Assembly: GCA_047619205.1 (NCBI GenBank)
Contig: JBLHJR010000006.1
Span: forward strand, 1-64,000
Length of the DNA: 64,000 nt
From: Endobugula sp047619205
Lineage (GTDB): Bacteria > Pseudomonadota > Gammaproteobacteria > Pseudomonadales > Cellvibrionaceae
Direction: 5' to 3'
The number at the start of each line of letters is the position of its first letter. Positions within the stretch are counted from its first letter, which is position 1. Positions 53,147 to 62,817 of this stretch are shown piece by piece. The translations under genes and the position numbers were made by a program. Under the pieces are notes generated by a model. That model saw nothing but the letters and a program-made list of their open reading frames with translations. It searched no databases and was not told the origin of the DNA.

Positions 53147-53740
53147 CTAAAGCGTTCCCTTAGTCGAAGGCATCACACCTTCCATACGAGGATCAAGCTC
53201 TAAAGCCATGCGCACTGCGCGACCAAAAGCCTTAAACACCGTTTCTATTTGGTGGTGAGCGTTATGGCCTTTTAGGCAATCAATATGTAGCGTCACCTGA
53301 GCGTGGTTAACAAAACCTTGGAAAAACTCCCAAAACAACTCGGTATCAAATCCACCCACACGCTTTTGTGTAAACGCAATATTCATCAACAAAGCAGGGC
53401 GACCGGAAAAATCAATCACCACGCGAGATAATGCTTCATCTAACGGAACATAAGCATGACCATAACGACGAATGCCCTTTTTATCGCCCACAGCCTTAGC
53501 CACGGCCTGACCCAGGGTAATACCGATATCCTCAACACTATGGTGATCATCAATATGGGTGTCACCGTCACAGGTCACATCTAGGTCGATTAACCCATGG
53601 CGAGCGATTTGGTCCATCATATGCTCAAGGAAAGGCACCCCTGTGGCAAACTGGGCTTTACCCGTACCATCAAGGTTAACTTCCACTTGGATCTTGGTTT
53701 CCAAGGTATCGCGGCGTACACTGGCTATGCGAGCGCTCAT
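53147..53740 (-). CDS. hisB: HisB, imidazoleglycerol-phosphate dehydratase
   Basis: 197 residues, the stand-alone dehydratase (no phosphatase domain). TGVPFLEHMMDQIARHG, DDHHSVEDIGI, IDFSGRPAL and KGHNAHHQIETVFKAFGRA are the metal-binding family motifs. It makes imidazole acetol phosphate in the sixth step of histidine synthesis. It heads the hisBHA set, divergent from the AsmA gene. Confidence 0.97.
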   Translation of the reverse strand: MSARIASVRRDTLETKIQVEVNLDGTGKAQFATGVPFLEHMMDQIARHGLIDLDVTCDGDTHIDDHHSVEDIGITLGQAVAKAVGDKKGIRRYGHAYVPLDEALSRVVIDFSGRPALLMNIAFTQKRVGGFDTELFWEFFQGFVNHAQVTLHIDCLKGHNAHHQIETVFKAFGRAVRMALELDPRMEGVMPSTKGTL

Positions 53741-54004
53741 GAGATTCTCCGATAAAGCGACAAAAAGAGGATTATACGCAGAAAATTCGGAAAAGTGGTG
53801 CCAGAGTCAACTTTTACTGCAACCTAAGAGAATAATCACTCTAGCGGCTAAAAAATGGACTCTACGCTCACTCATTCTGCATTAATTAGATGCCGATAGA
53901 TGCCGAACTCATTCGCACTACCGCTGTCTATGAAACACATAAAAACAAAACAAGCGCCCAAGACAAATCCCAAAACCACACCATAGCTTCTATTGAGGAT
54001 GACA

Positions 54005-56299
54005 ATGAAAACACTCAAGGTTCTGCTTAGCCTGCTCGCCATTACCCTACTACTCTTAATTGCTGCCGTTATTCTGCTGCCGCAATTTATCGATCCCAAT
54101 GACTATAAAGAGGAAATCACCGCTAAGGTTAAGCAACATACGGGGCTAGAGTTGGCGATTAATGGGAAGCTCTCACTTTCCGTATTTCCATGGTTAGGCG
54201 TCAATACGGGCAACGTAGTCTTGTCCCAACCTAGTATTATCCGTGATAGCGTTAGCAACGCAGGCGCGTTTGCAAATATCGAGGCAATCGATATTAAAGT
54301 GAAGCTGAAGCCGTTATTTAGTCGCAAGATAGAAGTCGATACAATCTTATTAAAAAAACCAAGAATTGAATTTATCACCAATGCCTCGGGTAACAATAGC
54401 TTGACCGGTTTATCCCCTAGCAGCGCAGAAAAACCAAGCACTAAAGCCAGCACCACTGCAGCCAGTAATTCAGGTAAGCAAGCGACAGTGATTGCTGCCT
54501 TCACCATTGCAGGAGTGAATATTAGCGATGGCGAAATCATTATTGACGATAGACAAGCTAAAACACGTTATGAAGTGACACGCCTGAATATTACTAGCGG
54601 CAATGTACTCAGCGGGGCCAAAGCACCATTATCCCTATCCGGCATATTTAGCGCACAAAACATAACCCCGATCAGTGTTAATCTTGATACTCAACTCAGC
54701 TTTGACCAAAACAGTCTCGCCGCCACCATCAATGACTTCAGCGCCTCCATGCAACAAGCGGAAACCACCCTAAATACTCAAATTGAAAGTATTACCTACT
54801 CGCACCAAACCGCTGCCAGCCGTATTATCAACTTAGCACTTTCTGGCAACTTTGCTAATGCCACAAACAACATACCTTTTTCATTATCGGTTCCTGACAC
54901 TAGCATCGATCTGAAAAAAACTATCGTTAAAATACCGACAATCAGCGCAAGCAGTTTAGGCATAGATTTTTCAGGAAACCTTAGCATTAAAAATTGGAAC
55001 GACATGCTGATGGCCTCAGGGAAGATTCAATTTAGCCGCTTTGATGCAAAGCCAGTCATCCAAAAATTAGCTCTGGACTACCTTCCCAGCAAAAAAACTG
55101 CACTAGAAAAAATAGCCTTTGCTAGCAACTTTAATGGCACCACGAAGGGTCTATCCCTAAGAAACATTCTCATTAATATCGACGACACAATAGTAGAAGG
55201 TAACATTGCTCTTATCGATTTTTCTAAACCCCGTTATCGATTTGATCTTTCTTTAAACGCCATCGTCATCGACGACTACTTACCTATCACCAAAAAAACA
55301 GCCTCCACATCAGCGGCCCAAGACACAACCACGGCAACCCAAGCGCTCGCAGCACCCATTGTGTTACTACAACACATTGATGCCAACGGCGTGTTTCGTG
55401 CGAAAAAAATAACGGCGAATAATATTCACTTAGAAAACAATATCATTACCGTCGCCTCCACTAAGAACCAAGTGACCATCACGCCCGAAGTAGAATTATA
55501 CAAAGGCAAGCTGGATGGAAAAATCACTCTCGACAAGAACAAAAATACACTCGAGATAGTTAGTCAGCTAACCAATGTAGAGCTAGAACCTTTATTAAGC
55601 GATGCTAAAATTACTGAGCAGTTTTCAGGTATTGGCAACCTTAGCACCAATATTGTAGTGACAGAAACCAACACCTCCCCTAACTCGCCATCTATTGCTG
55701 GCACCATTAAATTAGCAGCAAAAAATGGCGCCATCAAAGGTATCGACATTAAAAAAGTGCTCGATGATGCACAGGCAACTATCGATAAAATTCGCGGAAA
55801 AAATGTTAGCGAACCCACTAAAGCATCAACAGATGAAACTCGCTTTGCAGAAATGACTGCCACATTACTACTCAACGACGACATTATTAGCAACAATGAT
55901 TTATCGATCAAAGCGCCCGCCTTTCGCATCAGTGGCGATGGCACAGTGAACACATCAACCCAAACTCTAGACTATTTAACCTCTATTATTGTCGTCAACA
56001 CTAATTCCGGGCAAGGCGGGAAAAATACTGACGAACTAAAAGGCGCCACTATACCCGTTCGGTTTACAGGCCCATTGGCCGCACCAAAATATAAAATTGA
56101 TACCCGCGCGCTAATCAAAACCAACACTAAACAAGCCGCTGACGAGGAAAAAGAAAAATTAAAAAATAAATTATTAAAAAAATTGGGCATCAAAAAAGAG
56201 ACGAGCACCAATGCAACTACCACACAAGCCAAGCCGACAGAAAATAAAGAGGACCTAAAAGAACAGTTAAAAAGAAAGTTATTTGACAAGTTATTCTAG
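54005..56299 (+). CDS. AsmA family protein
   Basis: 764 residues from ATG 54005, with GAGG six bases upstream; ATG 53999 sits on top of that site. One N-terminal membrane anchor (about 3-25) is followed by DPNDYKEEITAKVKQHTGLEL and a long beta-rich AsmA domain, with the conserved GIDIKKVLDDAQ region near 580 and a Lys-rich C-terminal tail. AsmA proteins are bridge-like inner-membrane proteins linked to phospholipid transport and outer-membrane assembly. MutY often follows in relatives; it does not here. Confidence 0.9.
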   Translation: MKTLKVLLSLLAITLLLLIAAVILLPQFIDPNDYKEEITAKVKQHTGLELAINGKLSLSVFPWLGVNTGNVVLSQPSIIRDSVSNAGAFANIEAIDIKVKLKPLFSRKIEVDTILLKKPRIEFITNASGNNSLTGLSPSSAEKPSTKASTTAASNSGKQATVIAAFTIAGVNISDGEIIIDDRQAKTRYEVTRLNITSGNVLSGAKAPLSLSGIFSAQNITPISVNLDTQLSFDQNSLAATINDFSASMQQAETTLNTQIESITYSHQTAASRIINLALSGNFANATNNIPFSLSVPDTSIDLKKTIVKIPTISASSLGIDFSGNLSIKNWNDMLMASGKIQFSRFDAKPVIQKLALDYLPSKKTALEKIAFASNFNGTTKGLSLRNILINIDDTIVEGNIALIDFSKPRYRFDLSLNAIVIDDYLPITKKTASTSAAQDTTTATQALAAPIVLLQHIDANGVFRAKKITANNIHLENNIITVASTKNQVTITPEVELYKGKLDGKITLDKNKNTLEIVSQLTNVELEPLLSDAKITEQFSGIGNLSTNIVVTETNTSPNSPSIAGTIKLAAKNGAIKGIDIKKVLDDAQATIDKIRGKNVSEPTKASTDETRFAEMTATLLLNDDIISNNDLSIKAPAFRISGDGTVNTSTQTLDYLTSIIVVNTNSGQGGKNTDELKGATIPVRFTGPLAAPKYKIDTRALIKTNTKQAADEEKEKLKNKLLKKLGIKKETSTNATTTQAKPTENKEDLKEQLKRKLFDKLF

Positions 56300-56492
56300 A
56301 AGAAAAATTTAATGACTACACTACCAGAACGAAAGAAAAATTACCTACACGGGAGTAGGCGGCGAGCGCAAAAGCGGGTTAAGTTCCAAACGATGTTCAT
56401 AGTGCCTCACGGAATATCGCATCACCCCCTCCCAAGTGTCTTTAAAATGCATAATTATCCATTAAGACATAATAAGAGTACTATCCTGCAAG

Positions 56493-59165
56493 CTACTCCT
56501 CCGACCCGTCAATTCTCGATTGCAAACGTATTATCCGCTCTTCAACATTCCTGTCGGTACCTAATTTTCGAGCCATATAAAAACTCTGCATGGCATCCTG
56601 ATTTTGCTTAAGCCAAGATTGCGCTTTTCCTAGCACATACCATGCATCTGCAGACTGAGGCTCAAGTTTAATCGCTTTACGTAATAAGAAAATGGCACTT
56701 TCGAACAAGTCGCGGTTATACAATTGTTCACCATGCTCATAAAATGCCGACGCGGTACCTAACTCAGCGGCCACATTTATCGCTGCCTGAGCATAATCTT
56801 GATCGGTGACGCCCAATTGCTGGCGACTATTTTTTGACAGTAATTGATACATATTACTGCCTGAACTTAGTCGCATATCAGAGTAATAGAGAAACTCTCC
56901 AGCGTTCCATGGTACGGTTGCAGATACTCGCTGCTGAACAGCTTGCAGATCTTGGTGGTTACGCAACCGCTGTTTGAAGTCTCCGAGACTGGTGTATTCT
57001 TGTAACCTGGCCATTTCAAATTCTAGTATTGGATGATCTAAAGTATTAATGGGAATATCAGCATCTCCTTTGAATTTTGCAAGATCAGTCACAATCACGC
57101 TATAAGGCAATAGCCGTAACGGCAAGTCGAACTCCTCTGCAAAATGCTTTTTTAATACCTCTTGCTGAGCAACATGTTCATGCTGCCTCACGCTAATGGG
57201 GCTTTGCGAACAGGCTAATAAAAAATAGTTTTTCGTCATATAACTGAGCCAGCATTGCTCGAACGATTGGTCAAGCGTCTGTAAAATAATATCCAGCCCA
57301 CGATCACCCACATGCCAATCAACCCAGGTCACATAAACACCATCGGGTGTCAGCTTACTTTTGGCTAATTCAAAAAAATCTTGGGTGTAAAGTTTCGACG
57401 AACTAAAATAAAGCGGTGAGGTGACGGTATTGAGTATCAGTGAGTATTTCTTTTCCGTGGTTTTAAGAAAATGTATCCCGTCGTCGTGAATGATATTCAC
57501 CTGTTTATTTTTTTCAATATCCAAGTTGTATTCTGCCATACGGTGAAGGTTGTCCAATACGACTTTATTAATCTCTACCACATCGGTGGATTCAAATGCG
57601 AGCCCCACAACGCTAGCAGATGCACCCGTTCCCATACCCAGCACCAACGCCTGATCTACCCGTGGTGCTAACATTGAAGAGATCGCGCCTACATGTTTCT
57701 CCGATGGTGACGATAGCGCGACACTAATGTATCCGTTGATAAAAAAATAAGGCTCGCCACCACGCCAAGTAATAGCGAATACATCCTGCGGCCCCTTGAA
57801 ACGATCAGCATAAAAACGCTGATCAAGCTCTTCCTGTAAATCGCTGAGAGAATGCAAGTTTTTGTGACCCACATAAAGCAACAACTCATTCCATGAAAAG
57901 GCATAACTTGTCAGCGCAAAACCCATCAGGCTACTGGCGACCCACATGACCTTATGACGAAAGCCCTTTTGGATACCTATAGCAAGTAATACTAAGCCAG
58001 TAATTGTCATTAGTATTACCCCGTAATCTAACCATTGGTGCAATATAAACGCCATCAAACAGAACCCTAGCGCATTAGCGGTAGCCGACCAAAACAGCAA
58101 CTGGCCAGATTCCCGAGCAATATCATTATAGCTGCGCAGCAGAGCGGGAATAGTAGCGCCAAAGCCGATAGCGGGTAACCCCATCAGTACAGCGACCAGG
58201 CCAAATTTTAATAGCACATGCAGCACATAATACTCGGCAGCCATTTCATACAAACTTGCATACCAGCTGATGGCAATGGGATGAATAAACAGCAACCAAG
58301 CAAGTCCTGTCATAGCAATCAGTAGCGCGGTTGTGAAGCTAATAGATAATCGGTTGCACAGCGTCGAACCAATAGCCAACCCAATCAGCACCATCGCTAG
58401 CACCAGGGAAAACGTTTCATTGAATGGACCGAAGACAAACTCGGTAATTTTCATCATCAATAATTGGAAGATAGCCGATGCCACACTGGCAACGGCCAAG
58501 CCTAATAAAATCCGGCGGGGGAAACTAGTAAGTGACCTTAGCGATTCTATTTTTAAGTCTATTTTTTGCACATACCCCAGAAGCGCGGCGGCAACGAAAA
58601 AATTCAAACCCGCGAGTAGCAAAGTCGTTGCCTTTAGGCCAAAATTCCGTATCAGATAAAACTCCATCGCAATCGCGGTAGCGGCAGCGCCGAGGTTATA
58701 AATTGCGTAGGTGAATGAAAATACCGAGCGTGTGCCAGCCGCCTGCAAAAGGCTGGCAAACAGTGGTAGGCTACAACCAACCAAAAACGCAGGTATGATT
58801 AACAATACAAAGCAAACTACCACACCCGCCAGAATACTGACCCCAAGAAAAGGCAGGTTGGTATAGATAAATTCGTCGATCATGCTATAGCCAAACGCCA
58901 TGAAAAGTGCGTAAAGCCCAATGCAAACCTCCACTAGCCAGAGCCATCTTCGAAAGCGGTGTGCATACAGAGTACCAAAACCAATGCCGAGTAAAAAAGT
59001 TAATAACACCGTGGCATTGATGAGAAATTGATTCCCCAATATATTGCCCAGTAAACGGGTATAAAGAATTTCATATGAAATCCCACAAAATCCTGAAAGC
59101 AACACGAGTAATGGCATTACCCAGTAACTGGATCGTGGAGTATTGGAGACAAGCAATGTTTGCAT
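56493..59165 (-). CDS. Membrane spermidine-synthase-like protein with C-terminal TPR
   Basis: 890 residues from ATG 59163-59165; an earlier TTG at 59216 is less likely. About 12 membrane helices fill residues 15-420, with GFCGISYEILYTRLLG typical of membrane-fused spermidine synthase-like proteins. A SAM-binding domain follows, VLGMGTGASASVVG near 510 and DDGIHFL. The C-terminus holds a TPR-like repeat (AIKLEPQSADAWYVLGKAQ). Activity is uncertain; a polyamine or other methyl/aminopropyl transfer at the membrane is only a family guess. Confidence 0.85.
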   Translation of the reverse strand: MQTLLVSNTPRSSYWVMPLLVLLSGFCGISYEILYTRLLGNILGNQFLINATVLLTFLLGIGFGTLYAHRFRRWLWLVEVCIGLYALFMAFGYSMIDEFIYTNLPFLGVSILAGVVVCFVLLIIPAFLVGCSLPLFASLLQAAGTRSVFSFTYAIYNLGAAATAIAMEFYLIRNFGLKATTLLLAGLNFFVAAALLGYVQKIDLKIESLRSLTSFPRRILLGLAVASVASAIFQLLMMKITEFVFGPFNETFSLVLAMVLIGLAIGSTLCNRLSISFTTALLIAMTGLAWLLFIHPIAISWYASLYEMAAEYYVLHVLLKFGLVAVLMGLPAIGFGATIPALLRSYNDIARESGQLLFWSATANALGFCLMAFILHQWLDYGVILMTITGLVLLAIGIQKGFRHKVMWVASSLMGFALTSYAFSWNELLLYVGHKNLHSLSDLQEELDQRFYADRFKGPQDVFAITWRGGEPYFFINGYISVALSSPSEKHVGAISSMLAPRVDQALVLGMGTGASASVVGLAFESTDVVEINKVVLDNLHRMAEYNLDIEKNKQVNIIHDDGIHFLKTTEKKYSLILNTVTSPLYFSSSKLYTQDFFELAKSKLTPDGVYVTWVDWHVGDRGLDIILQTLDQSFEQCWLSYMTKNYFLLACSQSPISVRQHEHVAQQEVLKKHFAEEFDLPLRLLPYSVIVTDLAKFKGDADIPINTLDHPILEFEMARLQEYTSLGDFKQRLRNHQDLQAVQQRVSATVPWNAGEFLYYSDMRLSSGSNMYQLLSKNSRQQLGVTDQDYAQAAINVAAELGTASAFYEHGEQLYNRDLFESAIFLLRKAIKLEPQSADAWYVLGKAQSWLKQNQDAMQSFYMARKLGTDRNVEERIIRLQSRIDGSEE

Positions 59166-59471
59166 TTTTTCAGAACCTTGAGAAGTATTCGTGCTAAGTA
59201 ACGAAGCTCCGTGCAATATAAATTTGCACAGCTAACCTCTTACCCTTACATTCATAATATTAGCGTAAACTATAACATGGGACAATTTTCAGAATCGCTT
59301 TCACGGTGACCGGTTATAACGAAAAAGCCACTACATCACTAGCGCCATAGACTCGGACTACGTTCGGTACTAAATTTTTTTTTGGAAAGGGAGGAGACAG
59401 AGCTATTGGATGAAAAAACCAAGGAGATCGACTTAACTACATTTCATAATGAGTAAGCCCGTTAATTCATC
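59166..59471. other. Intergenic region between purK and the membrane spermidine-synthase-like gene
   Basis: 306 bp without a supported gene. GGGAGG at about 59388-59394 precedes a 16-codon TTG frame ending at 59456; this may be chance. No hairpin of note was seen. Confidence 0.4.
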
Positions 59472-60584
59472 TCACAAAATATCGTACTTATCCCCATAAA
59501 GACCGACTAAAGCTGCGTTCAGCTTATTTGTCACTGCCGCATAATCGTCGGCCACCACCGCAATATGGCCTAACTTACGCCGCGGTCGCTCGACTTTTCC
59601 ATACGCGTGATAAAACATACCCGCCTGCGAAAAATCTTCAGGCTTGCCATGCAAGCCCAACATATTCACAATACCACCAATCGACTTAGCCTTAGTAGAC
59701 CCTAAATCACTATTCGCAATGGCACGGCAATGGTTTTCAAACTGGCTCGTCTCACACCCTTCGATAGACCAATGTCCTGAGTTATGCACACGCGGCGCCA
59801 ACTCATTTACCACTAGCCCTTGATCCGTATCAAAGCACTCCATGGTAAGCACACCCACATAATCTAACGAAGACAACACTGTTTCCATATAGGCTACGGC
59901 ACCCTCTTCTAAAATCGCATCGGTATTCGGTGCTGGTGCAATCGTTGAAATCAGCACGCCTTCTTCATGACGATTTTCCATCAAGGGATAATAAACAATA
60001 TCGCCCCGCGAATTTCGCGCAGCGATCACAGAAATTTCACGCGAATAGTCCACATGCTTTTCAGCAATCAGTTGTACGTCATCCTGCAAGGTAACCTGCG
60101 CCAAATCCTCTGCACTTTGAATACGCCATTGATGATAGCCATCATAACCGGCCTCGGCAGCTTTAATATAAATGGGATACGCTAAACGCTCAGGCAAACT
60201 ATCCAACTGCGCTTGAGACACAATAATTTCAAAGTCAGCGGTAGGAATACCGTGATGACGTAAAAAGTTTTTTTCGCGGATACGATTTTGAGAAAGGTAA
60301 ATAGCATTATCGTTAGGGCAAACAGACGTCAGCTTTTGCAATGCCGCTAACAGCTGAGCATCGACCATTTCTTTTTCAACAGTCATAATGTCGGGATGAT
60401 CCAAGGCAATAAATAATTGTTCTGGCGACCAATCCGCCTGCCGGAAAATAACTTTACCTAGGGCATCAACACAGCGAGCATCCTCACCAAGCTCGGCAAT
60501 AAAAGAAAAACTAAAACCCAATTCAATACCGGCTTGCGCCGTCATTTGAGCTAGTTGGCCGCAGCCGAAAATTGCAATATGCAT
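59472..60584 (-). CDS. purK: PurK, N5-carboxyaminoimidazole ribonucleotide synthase
   Basis: 370 residues from ATG 60582-60584, which gives MHIAIFGCGQLAQM; the frame stays open upstream only because it runs through the purE tail repeats as Leu-Ile-Val. ATP-grasp motifs include YPIYIKAAEAGYDGYHQW, LIAEKHVDYSREISVI and NELAPRVHNSGHWSIEG. It carboxylates AIR with ATP and bicarbonate. It lies 19 bp after purE. Confidence 0.95.
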   Translation of the reverse strand: MHIAIFGCGQLAQMTAQAGIELGFSFSFIAELGEDARCVDALGKVIFRQADWSPEQLFIALDHPDIMTVEKEMVDAQLLAALQKLTSVCPNDNAIYLSQNRIREKNFLRHHGIPTADFEIIVSQAQLDSLPERLAYPIYIKAAEAGYDGYHQWRIQSAEDLAQVTLQDDVQLIAEKHVDYSREISVIAARNSRGDIVYYPLMENRHEEGVLISTIAPAPNTDAILEEGAVAYMETVLSSLDYVGVLTMECFDTDQGLVVNELAPRVHNSGHWSIEGCETSQFENHCRAIANSDLGSTKAKSIGGIVNMLGLHGKPEDFSQAGMFYHAYGKVERPRRKLGHIAVVADDYAAVTNKLNAALVGLYGDKYDIL

Positions 60585-60603
60585 CGCGTTACGATCGCCA
60601 GTA

Positions 60604-61140
60604 TTATTCAGAATTAGAACCAAAATCAGAACTAAAATCAGAACTAAAATCAGAACTAAAATCAGAGACAGACCAAGGCACACTATCGGTCTGCGCTTTG
60701 CGCCAGGTTTGAATGCGTTCAGACAACGCCTCGTCCGCCAAGGCTAACATTTGTGCAGCCATAAGACCGGCATTATAAGCACCCGCCTCACCAATCGCCT
60801 GAGTCGCTACCGCAACACCGCGAGGCATTTGCACAATCGACATCAAGCTATCCATGCCTTTAAGCTGCTTGCTACTCACAGGCACACCTACCACTGGTAA
60901 ATGCGTTAATGCCGCCGCCATACCGGGCAAATGTGCAGCACCACCAGCGCCAGCAATAATCACTCGAATGCCACGTGTATGAGCTGCTTGCGTAAACTCC
61001 ACCAAACGCTCAGGCGTCCGGTGTGCCGACACCACATTAGTTTCATAGGCCACAGCCAACTGATCCAATACCCCCGCCGCTTCCGACATCGTTGGCCAAT
61101 CCGAACGTGAACCCATAATAATGCTAACAATTGCACTCAT
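60604..61140 (-). CDS. purE: PurE, N5-CAIR mutase with a repetitive C-terminal tail
   Basis: 178 residues from ATG 61138-61140, MSAIVSIIMGSRSDWPTM; a GTG at 61164 is less likely. The active-site motifs SDWPTM, SAHRTPERL, GAGGAAHLPGM and SKQLKGMDSL are complete. It follows PurK in purine synthesis. The last 20 residues read DFSSDFSSDFSSDFGSNSE, encoded by a 12-bp tandem repeat, an addition to the usual ~165-residue core. Confidence 0.95.
   Translation of the reverse strand: MSAIVSIIMGSRSDWPTMSEAAGVLDQLAVAYETNVVSAHRTPERLVEFTQAAHTRGIRVIIAGAGGAAHLPGMAAALTHLPVVGVPVSSKQLKGMDSLMSIVQMPRGVAVATQAIGEAGAYNAGLMAAQMLALADEALSERIQTWRKAQTDSVPWSVSDFSSDFSSDFSSDFGSNSE
60617..60664. repeat. Four 12-bp tandem repeats at the 3' end of purE
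   Basis: GAAC(C/T)AAAATCA occurs four times in tandem, the last three identical. On the minus strand each unit adds Ser-Asp-Phe-Ser to PurE and keeps the frame. Confidence 0.95.
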
Positions 61141-61411
61141 AACCGCATCTCTACTTATATACACAGGGTCGCTAAACTCATTTCAGCAAAAAATACCACG
61201 ACACCCTATTCGATAAACCAGGATGAAAAAGGCATAACATAACTGAAAACAGCCAAAAAAAGGCAAGAACAAAACGACTTGATTACAAAAAAGGCCGAAA
61301 TTGTAACAGTAGAACTGGCTAGAGGCTACTATTTCGTAGGCTTTGCTCAATAAACAAACAGACACATTTGCTTCTCGAGTAAAGCTAACTTAGCTTAACC
61401 ACTGAGCGGAG

Positions 61412-62287
61412 TTAGCTATGTTGTTGGCGAGCAACATAATATTGCCCAAATACAACGATTAAAATACCTCCAAGCACCATAGCGGCTGAGATTATTAGAC
61501 GCGATGTAATATTTTCAGACATAAATATAACCCCTCCCACAGAGGCAATAATAGGCACCGACAACTGAAAAACAGCGGCTTGCGTAGACGACAACCCAGC
61601 TAGTGCGACATACCATATTGCATAACCGATGGCCGATGTTATCCCGCCAGATAACAGCGCTAAAACTATGCCCTCAGGTGAATAACGCAAATCATTCATG
61701 GTCACAATCGCCAACAACGCAACAAACGGAATCGTACGTAAAAAATTATAAGCCGTATCCATCAGCGGGCTCTTCGAGCCGCGCCCTTTCAGCGTATAAA
61801 TTCCCCACGCAACCCCAGCTACCGCCATCAGCAAAAATCCGATAACAGATGGCGTGGTAACACTAGGCAAAACCAAATAAATAAAACCGGTAAAAGTAAC
61901 GAACACACCCAGCCATTCAGACGGGTGTAATCGTGTGCCAGACAACAGCGATAGCAATATCATTGTGATCTGAACCGAACCAAATAAAATAAGCGCTCCC
62001 GTGCCGGTATCTAAAGAAATATAAGCATAGGAAAATGTGATCACATAAAAAAACAACATAAAGCTGGCAGACCAACTACCTTTAGCCGATGGCTCTGTAG
62101 TGCCGCGAGAGAAGCCGATAAGTATTAGAAGAACCATGGTGCCCGACAACAAGCGTACAATCGAAAAACTTGACGCGTCAATAGCCCCACTAGCCAATGC
62201 CAAGCGACATAAAACAGAATTAGCGGCAAATGCAATTAGCGCCAACAGCGTAAAAACAATGGTTTTCAATAAATAGCGATTAATCAA
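61412..62287 (-). CDS. EamA/DMT family transporter
   Basis: 291 residues with ten membrane helices in two EamA repeats. FAANSVLCRLAL, FSIVRLLSGTMV and the second-half YAIWYVALAGLSSTQAAVFQL and PIIASVGGVIFMSE motifs are typical. It is probably a metabolite exporter; the substrate is unknown. It stands alone with a short tail of polar residues. Confidence 0.92.
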   Translation of the reverse strand: MINRYLLKTIVFTLLALIAFAANSVLCRLALASGAIDASSFSIVRLLSGTMVLLILIGFSRGTTEPSAKGSWSASFMLFFYVITFSYAYISLDTGTGALILFGSVQITMILLSLLSGTRLHPSEWLGVFVTFTGFIYLVLPSVTTPSVIGFLLMAVAGVAWGIYTLKGRGSKSPLMDTAYNFLRTIPFVALLAIVTMNDLRYSPEGIVLALLSGGITSAIGYAIWYVALAGLSSTQAAVFQLSVPIIASVGGVIFMSENITSRLIISAAMVLGGILIVVFGQYYVARQQHS

Positions 62288-62492
62288 TGATTACTCTTAG
62301 AGAGCATAATATTTTTCATTTTTTGTGCACACATAAGAGGAAATTCAACGGTTCAATCAACATACGCAGAGCCGCAAAGCATACGTCTATACTCTCATCT
62401 TAACCGTAGAAGTAAAACCCTCTGATTCGAGATGTGACCAACCATCAATTAAAAAGTGTAAACATGATTGCTAATGACCGGCTATCGTTCAA
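62288..62492. other. Intergenic region before element E
   Basis: About 205 bp between the EamA gene and element E. I see no gene or strong signal here. Confidence 0.4.
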
Positions 62493-62664
62493 CTAAATAC
62501 TGCAGTTGAATTGTTGCGAGAGTGACTAAGGTGCTGAATATAAAGTAATTTTTTGCTTTTTTCGGCAAACTCGTAGCCACCCTACGGGTGCAGCCTAAAA
62601 AAGTGAAAAACGCTTTAGATTCAGTGTCTTAGACAGCCGCAGTAAATTCAACTGCGGTATTTAG
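62493..62664. repeat. Palindromic repeat element E upstream of the MFS gene
   Basis: The ends CTAAATACTGCAGTTGAA (62493-62510) and TTCAACTGCGGTATTTAG (62647-62664) are inverted with one change, and inner segments CTAAGGTGCTGAATATAAAG and CTTTAGATTCAGTGTCTTAG also pair. The centre is GTAG-CCACC-CTAC, sharing TAGCCAYYCTA with the centre of element D. Non-coding. Confidence 0.85.
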
Positions 62665-62817
62665 GTACAAGGATAGCAAAACTAAAAAGCAGCCTTCCCT
62701 TCCGTAAATACACTTCCCGCTACGCTGCAGATTATATTAAACTAAACCCTATATTTTATGTCTGAACGCTATATTTATATTAATCCAACATACTATTATT
62801 TAGCAAGAGTTCGCACT

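Noticed and set aside
53890..54035. 47-codon frame just before the AsmA gene
   Set aside because: No ribosome site, no family and it overlaps the AsmA start in another frame.
56312..56611. 99-codon plus-strand frame after the AsmA gene
   Set aside because: It overlaps the end of the well-supported membrane spermidine-synthase-like gene on the other strand; the first 60 codons show no family pattern.
59395..59456. Short frame after a GGGAGG, ending in ...LTTFHNE
   Set aside because: Only 16 codons from a TTG; no support beyond the Shine-Dalgarno-like run.
60617..60664. Possible CRISPR-like repeat
   Set aside because: Units are 12 bp with no spacers and lie inside the purE coding sequence.
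60585..60683. Leu/Ile/Val-repeat N-terminal extension of PurK
   Set aside because: It is the purE tail repeat read in another frame; the family start is the ATG at 60582-60584.
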